Source of the DNA: JAGOUN01 sp040389005
GTDB taxonomy: Bacteria; Pseudomonadota; Gammaproteobacteria; JAGOUN01
Assembly (NCBI GenBank): GCA_040389005.1
Contig: JAZKAS010000032.1
Span: 1 to 59,747 of the forward strand
Length of the DNA stretch: 59,747 nt
Reading direction: 5' to 3'
In this document: positions 53,663 through 59,747 of the stretch, one piece after another
Layout: every line of letters begins with the position of its first letter
Position numbering within the stretch: the first letter of the stretch is position 1
Made by a program: the position numbers and the translations under genes
Notes under the pieces: generated by a model
The model's input: only the letters and a program-made list of their open reading frames with translations
Told to the model about the DNA's origin: nothing
The model's database searches: none

Positions 53663-54694
53663 CTATTTTAACAATGCTATATTTACCAAGCGTTTATTAC
53701 TTACTTGACCGTCTTGATCAATAGTACCTACACCAAGAAACTGCCCTGCTTCGCTATAAAAACACGTTGGCAATGGTTGCGGTGCAGATGGCAATGTAAT
53801 GAGTTTACCCTGTAAAAGTTTCAACGCCATTTCATCATTTAAAATATGATGCGGCCACGCGGTCAGTGCAGCATCCATAGGTAACAAATACTGATCGCGA
53901 TCGGTTGATGCTTCGAGCTCTTCAAAGGTCATCATAGGATAAGCATCAAAAGGCTCTACCATCGTGCGACGTAATGCGGTGACATGCGCACCACAACCCA
54001 GTGCTTCACCGATGTCGTCAATAAGACTACGGATATAGGTGCCCTTGCTGCAATGAACACGCAATGAAATAGTGTTTTCGGAGGGCGACCAGCCGGCAGC
54101 CCCTACATCGGCCAATGGTAGCGGCAGGTCTTCTTGCCCAATATTTATTAGTTCTAACTGATAAATCGTGACAGTTCGGGCAGGTCGATCAATGGTAATA
54201 CCGTTTCTGGCATATTCATACAAAGGGCGCCCCTTGTGTTTTAAGGCAGAATGCATCGGTGGAACTTGCTGAATCTCTCCTAAAAAACTCTTAAGAACCT
54301 GCATCAGCCTCTCAAGCGAGATACATGATTCACTTCGCTGTGCAGGGGTTCCACGGGGGGATGGGTGCCCAAGAAGAGAATCATGTATCTCGCTTAGATT
54401 GGCACTCGCATTGAAACCAGAAGCAATCACCTGCCCTTCCGCATCGCCCGTATCGGTACGCACACCCAACATCGCGGTTACTTCATAAATTTTATTCGCA
54501 TCAAGAAGATGTTGAGAAAACTTCGTCGCTTCCCCAAAACAAATCGGCAACATACCAGTTGCGAGGGGATCTAAACTACCCGTGTGTCCCGCTTTTGCGG
54601 CATTGAATAATCGTTTGACACGCTGTAAAGCATGATTGGAAGATCCGCCAAGGGGTTTATCGAGCAGAAAAATACCGTCAAGGTTGCGTTTCAT
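53663..54694 (-). CDS. truB: tRNA pseudouridine-55 synthase with two palindrome-derived insertions
   Basis: Converts U55 of elongator tRNAs to pseudouridine. The 343-residue protein is longer than E. coli TruB (314). Family motifs include LDKPLGGSSN, AGHTGSLDPLATG (catalytic Asp42), LGVRTDTGDAEG, PPMHSALKHKGRPLYEYAR and VHCSKGTYIRSLIDDIG. Two stretches interrupt the normal alignment. Residues about 100-127 are encoded by the 82-bp palindrome at 54314-54395, between VIA and LERLMQVL. Residues about 196-205 (DVGAAGWSPS) are encoded by the REP-like repeat 54082-54107. Both keep the frame open, so the enzyme may still work. It is the last gene of the nusA operon here. Confidence 0.92.
   Translation of the reverse strand: MKRNLDGIFLLDKPLGGSSNHALQRVKRLFNAAKAGHTGSLDPLATGMLPICFGEATKFSQHLLDANKIYEVTAMLGVRTDTGDAEGQVIASGFNASANLSEIHDSLLGHPSPRGTPAQRSESCISLERLMQVLKSFLGEIQQVPPMHSALKHKGRPLYEYARNGITIDRPARTVTIYQLELINIGQEDLPLPLADVGAAGWSPSENTISLRVHCSKGTYIRSLIDDIGEALGCGAHVTALRRTMVEPFDAYPMMTFEELEASTDRDQYLLPMDAALTAWPHHILNDEMALKLLQGKLITLPSAPQPLPTCFYSEAGQFLGVGTIDQDGQVSNKRLVNIALLK
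54082..54107. repeat. REP-like repeat, copy 2, translated in truB
   Basis: AGGGCGACCAGCCGGCAGCC followed by CCTACA, matching the type at 24464 and 55103. On the coding strand it reads TGTAGGGGCTGCCGGCTGGT and encodes VGAAGW. Confidence 0.65.
54314..54395. repeat. 82-bp palindromic element inside truB
   Basis: Perfect 18-bp inverted arms: AAGCGAGATACATGATTC at 54314-54331 and its exact complement at 54378-54395. The 46-bp centre is G-rich. It lies wholly within the truB reading frame, as the Rickettsia palindromic elements do in other genes. Confidence 0.9.
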
Positions 54695-54700
54695 AAAACG

Positions 54701-55090
54701 TTATTCTACTTCGTCATCAGCAGAATATTTTTTATCTTCACGCATACTTTGGTTGATGAGTTGTGTCATTTTTATGGCACGATCAGTCATATCATCGTAA
54801 TAAAAAGCCAATGTCGGTACTTTTCGTAATTGACTAACTTTCGCTAAATGCGAACGAAAAAATCCAGAGGCATGTTTAAAGCCTTTCAATACATCACGAA
54901 TGAGTTCTGGCGTTGCGCTTAGTAGAGTAAAATAAATTTTTGCATGACCCAAATCATCAGAAACTTTAATGGAAGTGATCGTGACGTCTTGTAAACGCGG
55001 ATCAGCGATTTCACGTTTGATGAAACTCGCCAACTCAATTTGAAACAATTCAGCAACACGGTCTGCACGTTTAAATTCTTTAGTTGTCAT
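54701..55090 (-). CDS. rbfA: Ribosome-binding factor A
   Basis: 129 residues from ATG 55090. The upstream in-frame ATG at 55111 would take its first codons from the palindromic repeat, so it is not chosen. Family motifs: KRADRVAELFQIELA, REIADPRLQDVTITSIKVSDD, HAKIYFT and LRKVPTLAFYYDD. It matures 16S rRNA at the 30S subunit. Gene order infB-rbfA-truB is standard. It starts six bases before truB's flank. Confidence 0.92.
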   Translation of the reverse strand: MTTKEFKRADRVAELFQIELASFIKREIADPRLQDVTITSIKVSDDLGHAKIYFTLLSATPELIRDVLKGFKHASGFFRSHLAKVSQLRKVPTLAFYYDDMTDRAIKMTQLINQSMREDKKYSADDEVE

Positions 55091-55102
55091 TTCGTATTTC
55101 CA

Positions 55103-55130
55103 AAGGGGCAACCGCCGGATCGCCCCTACA
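55103..55130. repeat. REP-like repeat, copy 3, between infB and rbfA
   Basis: AGGGGCAACCGCCGGATCGC followed by CCCTACA, between the infB stop and the rbfA start. Variant of the copies at 24464 and 54082. Confidence 0.6.
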
Positions 55131-55134
55131 GTGA

Positions 55135-57666
55135 TTATGCTTTCGGCGTTATTAAAACACGTTCATAAACTTCGATTTGATCTTTTGGTTTAATATCGTT
55201 GTAGTTTTTCACACCGATACCACATTCCATACCATGACGCACTTCTGACGCATCTTCTTTAAAGCGTCGCAATGATTCCAATGCGCCTTCAAACACCACA
55301 ACATGATTACGTAAAACACGAATCGGATTGTTACGTTTGACAATACCTTCTAACACCATGCAACCGGCAATCGCGCCAAGTTTTGATGAACGGAATACAT
55401 CGCGTACTTCTGCAACGCCGACAATTTTATCTTCGTATTTAGGCGCGGTAAGTCCCGTAACTGCTGCTTTTACGGCATCAATCGCAGCATAAATTACGCT
55501 GTAATAATGTAAATCAACTTTTTCTTGTTCGATCAATTCACGCGCAGTGTTATCGGCGCGAACATTAAATCCTATCACAATCGCTTCAGAAGCAAGCGCT
55601 AAATTGACATCAGATTCAGTGATACCACCGACTGCGCCATAAACCACTTTAACTTTAACTTCCGCCGTAGACAATTTTGTCAATGATTCGCTCAACGCTT
55701 CTAATGAACCTTGTACATCAGTTTTTAATACAATATTGAGAGAACGCACAACGCCTTCGGATAAATTCGAAAACATATTTTCTAAATTTACTTTTTGCTG
55801 ACGGCTAATTTGCACACTACGATATTGGCCTTTTCTAAATTGCGCCACTTCACGTGCTTTACGTTCATCTGCAACCACTAAGAAATCATCACCCGCTAAT
55901 GGTGTTCCAGAAAGCCCTAATATTTCAACCGGAATTGACGGGCCTGCGTGTTGAACTTTCTTACCAAGTTCATCAATCATAGCACGCACACGACCGTATT
56001 GTTGGCCCGCCAAAACAATATCACCTTGATTTAAGGTACCGTTTTGCACAAGCACCGTCGCAACGACACCACGACCTTTATCGAGTTTTGCCTCAACCAC
56101 ACCGCCCGATGCCGCACAATTACGTTCAGCTGTAAGCTCTAAGACTTCCGATTGCACGAGAATAGAATCTAACAATGCGTCAATACCATGACCTGTTTTT
56201 GCTGAGACATCGACAAACATGACATCACCGCCCCATTCTTCAGGTTGGATATCGTATTGTGTTAACGCTGTGCGCATTTTTTCTGGATCAGCGTCGGGTT
56301 TATCGACTTTATTCACTGCAACAATCACCGGAACGCCGGCAGCTTTGGTATGTTGAATAGCCTCAATCGTTTGAGGCATCACGCCATCATCGGCGGCAAC
56401 CACCAAAATAACGATATCAGTGGCTTTAACACCGCGTGCACGCATAGCGGTAAACGCAGCATGTCCAGGGGTATCCAAAAAAGTAATCATACCGCGATCG
56501 GTTTCGACGTGATAAGCACCAATATGCTGGGTAATACCACCGGCTTCACCTGCGGTGACTTTAGTACGACGAATATAATCGAGTAATGATGTTTTACCAT
56601 GATCAACGTGACCCATAATAGTCACCACCGGCGCACGTGTAATCGCTTCTGCAGAGCCTTTTTTGACGCTTTGCATCAATTCTTCTTCTAACGCATTTTC
56701 ACGCGTTAATTTGACTGTATGACCAAATTCTCCAACAACTAACGCTGCCGTGTCTTGATCTAACAATTGATTAATAGTTGCAACAACATCCAGTGTAAAT
56801 AATTTTTTAATTACATCGGTTGTTTTCACCGACATACGCTGAGCTAAATCAGAAACGCTAATCATTTCTGGTACGTTAATTTCACGCGTTAATAATTTTG
56901 AAGAGGGCTTATTAAATCCATGCGCATTTCCCGCAAAATGATCAAATGTTCCTGTGCGCTGTTTTGGTTTTCGACGTTTACGTTCGCCACCAAGGCCAAT
57001 GTAAGATTCACTTTCGTCATCTGCGATGTGCAAACTAATTTTATCAGGCTGTAAATGCAGATTCTTATTCAGTTTCGGCGTCACACCTTTTTTAACTTCA
57101 CGCTTTTTGCCAGGGCGCTCTTCAGCAGCGACTTCATCTTCTTCAATTTTTTTACGTTTTTTATGAAGCGCTGCATCATCCGTTGCTATACGTGTTTCAG
57201 CGAGAAGAGCATCTTGTTTAGTTTTTTCAGCCACCGCTTTTTTAAGCGCTTCATCTTCAGCGAGTTTTTTTGCTCGCTCTTCGGCTTTGCGTTTTTCTTC
57301 TTGCTCTTGAATGAATTCGTCTTCGTTGGGCGTCGGTTTAGTTTCTACTGGAGAGGCTTCCTCAAGTAACTGTTGTTTCGCTTCAACTAATTCTTCAGGA
57401 CTACGAGTACGAATTTTGCGTGTCTTACGTACAACAACTTTAACACCTGAAACTTCTTCTGTTTGCTTGCGTTCGAACACAACATCCGCAGATTTTACTT
57501 GGCCATGGCGATTGCGTAAATGCTGTAGATAAATCTCTTTTTCAGCATCTGAAATCATTTGATCCACAGTGGTTTGCTTTAAACCTGCTGCCGATAATTG
57601 CGATAATATACGCTCAGGCAGCGCCCCTATTTGAATCGCAAAATCTCGTACCGTAACATCTGCCAT
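55135..57666 (-). CDS. infB: Translation initiation factor IF-2
   Basis: 843 residues. The N-terminal IF2_N subdomain (1-55, VRDFAIQIGALPERILSQL), a long charged and Lys/Glu-rich linker (about 60-215) with a short second IF2_N-like part (residues 265-320), then the G domain with GHVDHGKTSLLDYIRR, DTPGHAAF and NKVDKP, followed by domains II-IV. It places fMet-tRNA on the 30S subunit. It lies between nusA and rbfA in the canonical operon. Confidence 0.97.
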   Translation of the reverse strand: MADVTVRDFAIQIGALPERILSQLSAAGLKQTTVDQMISDAEKEIYLQHLRNRHGQVKSADVVFERKQTEEVSGVKVVVRKTRKIRTRSPEELVEAKQQLLEEASPVETKPTPNEDEFIQEQEEKRKAEERAKKLAEDEALKKAVAEKTKQDALLAETRIATDDAALHKKRKKIEEDEVAAEERPGKKREVKKGVTPKLNKNLHLQPDKISLHIADDESESYIGLGGERKRRKPKQRTGTFDHFAGNAHGFNKPSSKLLTREINVPEMISVSDLAQRMSVKTTDVIKKLFTLDVVATINQLLDQDTAALVVGEFGHTVKLTRENALEEELMQSVKKGSAEAITRAPVVTIMGHVDHGKTSLLDYIRRTKVTAGEAGGITQHIGAYHVETDRGMITFLDTPGHAAFTAMRARGVKATDIVILVVAADDGVMPQTIEAIQHTKAAGVPVIVAVNKVDKPDADPEKMRTALTQYDIQPEEWGGDVMFVDVSAKTGHGIDALLDSILVQSEVLELTAERNCAASGGVVEAKLDKGRGVVATVLVQNGTLNQGDIVLAGQQYGRVRAMIDELGKKVQHAGPSIPVEILGLSGTPLAGDDFLVVADERKAREVAQFRKGQYRSVQISRQQKVNLENMFSNLSEGVVRSLNIVLKTDVQGSLEALSESLTKLSTAEVKVKVVYGAVGGITESDVNLALASEAIVIGFNVRADNTARELIEQEKVDLHYYSVIYAAIDAVKAAVTGLTAPKYEDKIVGVAEVRDVFRSSKLGAIAGCMVLEGIVKRNNPIRVLRNHVVVFEGALESLRRFKEDASEVRHGMECGIGVKNYNDIKPKDQIEVYERVLITPKA

Positions 57667-57705
57667 ATTTACTCCTCGCGCAAATCGAAATTCTTCGAGT
57701 GCACC

Positions 57706-59174
57706 TTATTCTTCAAACCAAATTTTACGCGCTGTCATAATCAACGTACCAGCGGTTGCTTCATCCATGCCATCTATTTCCATTAAATCGTCAATTGCCT
57801 GTTCTGCCAAATCTTCTCGCGTGATGATGCTATGGCTGGCCAAACGAAATGCCATTTCTTTTGTCATCCCTTCCATCGTCAACAAATCTTCAGCAGGCTC
57901 GTTATTACCCATTGCTTCTTCTTTAGCAATCGCTTGCATCAACATGTAATCTTTGGCTTTTTCACGAATACTCGTCAAAACATCTTCCTCAAGAGTATCA
58001 ATTTCCAAGAGCTCTTCGACTGGAATATAAGCAATTTCTTCTACCGCTGAAAAACCTTCTTCGACAAGTGTCTGCGCAATGTCTCGCTCAAGATGAAGCT
58101 GAGTCATAAATGCATTAATCAACTTTTCATCTTCCGCATCGTGTTTTTCTAAGGCCTGTTCTTCCGACATAATATTTAATGTCCAACCGGATAACTGACT
58201 GGCAAGATTGACATTTTGACCACCTTTACCAATTGCTTGCGATAATTGTGATTCTTTGATCGCAAGATCCATAGAATGGGTATCTTCGTTGACAACAATC
58301 GATGCCACTTCTGCAGGCTCCATCGCATTAATTACAAGTTGCACTGGATTTTCATCCCACATGANNNNNNNNNNACGGCTTGGACACGAGATCCACGCAT
58401 ACCAATGCATGCGCCACGCGGATCAATGCGACCGTCATTGGTTTTCACGGCAATCTTAGAACGCGCTCCAGGATCACGTGCCGCTGCTTTAATTTGAATA
58501 ACGTCTTCACCAATTTCAGGTACTTCAATGCGAAATAATTCAATCAACATGCCTTTATGCGTACGGCTCAAGAAAATTTGTGGGCCTTTGGGATCATCAG
58601 AAACTTCATATAAATAAGCGCGAATGCGTTCACCGACACGGACCATTTCACGGGGTAGCATTTGTTCTCGCAGAATAAACCCTTCCGCATTACTACCTAA
58701 ATCCAAGATAATATAATCACGAGTTAACTTTTTAACTGTTCCATTAATCAATTGCCCAAGTCGTTCTCGATATTGGTTCGCAACTTGCATACGTTCTGCT
58801 TCACGTACTTTTTGAATAATAATATGTTTAGCAATTTGTGCAGAAATTCGACCGAATCCAACAGATTCAATTTTGTCTTCGATAATATCGCCGACTTCAG
58901 CATCAGGATAATCTTCTGCGACTTGCTCTAATGTCATTTCAGCATCAGGATTTTCAACATCGTCTTCGCTTTCAACGACAACCCACTGGCGAAATGTTTC
59001 ATAATCGCCTGTTTTAGGATCGATTGCGACGCGCACTTCAATTTCTTCTGTCGATTTTTTCTTAGTTGCCACTTCTAAAGCATTTTCAATTGCTTCAAAA
59101 ATGACTTTCTGAGGAACGCCCTTTTCATTGGATACAGTTTCAGCAACTAATAAAATTTCTTTATTCACAGCCAT
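57706..59174 (-). CDS. nusA: Transcription elongation/termination factor NusA, split by an assembly gap
   Basis: The N-terminal part (59174 to the gap) carries the NusA N domain, the S1 domain (GQLINGTVKKLTRDYIILDL) and KH1 start (IDPRGACIGMRG). The C-terminal part continues with KH2 (IGKGGQNVNLASQLSG) and two acidic AR repeats. The two halves are out of frame only because of the ten N's. Comparison with E. coli NusA suggests about 12 residues (VSxELxGERIDIV-like) are missing at the gap, so it is longer than ten bases. Gene order rimP-nusA-infB confirms the identity. Confidence 0.95.
58365..58374. other. Assembly gap (10 N) in nusA
   Basis: Ten undetermined bases between RGSRVQA and MWDENP. 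The surrounding frames differ, so the gap is not exactly ten bases, and about 35-45 would restore the usual protein. Confidence 0.9.
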
Positions 59175-59193
59175 TTTCTTGTCCTCATTCCAC

Positions 59194-59652
59194 TCACACT
59201 AAAGGGTCTAACTTTGCACGACCTATGTTGTCGCACTCCAAGGTCACTTCTTGATCTTCAAGTATCATGCTAATTCGGTGGCCTACTACTGACTTTAACC
59301 GACCTGCGAAATTTCGTCTTCCTGCTAAAGGAATTTTGAGACGTACTTTGATATTTTCACCGATATAACGTTGATATTGTTCAATATAAAATAAAGGCCT
59401 ATCAATGCCTGGCGAAGAAACTTCTAACACATATTCGCCCGAAATAGGATCTTCAACGTCTAATACTGCACTCACTTGTCGACTGACTGTGGCACAATCT
59501 TCAACATCAATGCCTTTTTCACTATCAATATAAATGCGTAATTTCGAATGGCCAGCCGTTAAGAGCTCACAACCCCAAAATTCATAGCCCAATCCCGTCA
59601 CAACGGGTGCTATAATCTTGATTAACGTATCTATTCCACTCATCAAAATCAA
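59194..59652 (-). CDS. rimP: Ribosome maturation factor RimP
   Basis: 152 residues. Family motifs: LRIYIDSEKGIDVEDCATVSR, VLDVEDPISGEYVLEVSSPG and DRPLF in the first half, and a small Sm-like C-terminal domain. RimP helps assemble the 30S subunit. It begins the nusA operon, directly after tRNA-fMet and its terminator-like hairpin. Confidence 0.95.
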   Translation of the reverse strand: MILMSGIDTLIKIIAPVVTGLGYEFWGCELLTAGHSKLRIYIDSEKGIDVEDCATVSRQVSAVLDVEDPISGEYVLEVSSPGIDRPLFYIEQYQRYIGENIKVRLKIPLAGRRNFAGRLKSVVGHRISMILEDQEVTLECDNIGRAKLDPLV

Positions 59653-59663
59653 CCTCTAAAAAG

Positions 59664-59685
59664 CAAAAAACCCCAAAAAGGGGTT
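59664..59685 (-). terminator. Terminator-like hairpin between tRNA-fMet and rimP
   Basis: Complement reads AACCCC-TTTTT-GGGGTT followed by TTTTGCTT. It could terminate or attenuate transcription that reads through from the tRNA into rimP. Confidence 0.75.
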
Positions 59686-59693
59686 CTAAAAAC

Positions 59694-59747
<54 letters not shown>

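Noticed and set aside
55091..55111. Upstream ATG 55111 as start of rbfA
   Set aside because: Its first codons lie in the palindromic repeat, and RbfA proteins begin near MTTKEFKRADRV.

Overview
The window looks like a piece of an AT-rich gammaproteobacterial chromosome, most likely an intracellular member of the Legionellales/Berkiella/Coxiella group. This is inference. It rests on gammaproteobacterial gene orders (mrdA-rodA-mltB; prmB divergent from smrB; fMet tRNA-rimP-nusA-infB-rbfA-truB), on eukaryote-like ankyrin and HEAT proteins, and on many orphan, effector-like ORFs. Two short N runs (11147-11156, 58365-58374) are assembly gaps that interrupt genes.

Layout. 1-8.1 kb: tail of an unknown gene, an orphan membrane protein, then a tightly packed cell-elongation cluster (mrdA, rodA, mltB, hybrid histidine kinase, tatD, DUF192). 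8.1-10.3 kb: proline iminopeptidase and a zinc alcohol dehydrogenase. 10.4-26.8 kb: accessory, effector-like region with a ketopantoate-reductase-like gene broken by a gap and a frameshift, secreted small proteins (a Cys-rich peptide, a DUF1554 protein, an NTF2-like protein), DUF1489, a BON lipoprotein, ankyrin-type proteins, an ATP-grasp-like protein, a 2-TM protein, an ISAs1 transposase relic, a beta-barrel outer-membrane protein and a HEAT-repeat protein.

26.84-37.80 kb: a P4-like integrated element at the 3' end of the tmRNA gene. From right to left it carries a tyrosine integrase, a 0.55-kb repeat-rich control/origin region, AlpA, a small unknown gene, a PriCT-2/Toprim/ATPase replication protein, an iteron-like block, DUF5681, a large nuclease-helicase with five phage-integrase-type repeats, a divergent XRE regulator, and a DUF3800 plus two-TM pair. 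I see no capsid or packaging genes, so it resembles a satellite with a defence cargo. Homologous end-like sequences at 21.10-21.20 and 26.84-26.94 kb suggest that islands accreted in tandem at ssrA.

37.8-42.9 kb: conserved genes (ssrA, PHP phosphatase, yciB, bolA-like, aroC, prmB, smrB, udk) and tRNA-Asn. 43.0-44.8 kb: a small accessory patch behind tRNA-Asn with a TraB/GumN-like protein and a truncated KilA-N gene. 44.8-53.6 kb: a tandem SH3-like protein, acs, an amino-acid permease, epmB, tRNA-Val, a three-gene thiamine-precursor-type ABC transporter and rmuC. 53.6-59.7 kb: the nusA-infB operon read leftward from a partial initiator tRNA.

The most unusual observations are an 82-bp palindromic element with 18-bp perfect arms inserted inside the translated truB gene, a second REP-like repeat also translated within truB, and the ssrA-linked satellite with its repeat-bearing nuclease-helicase.
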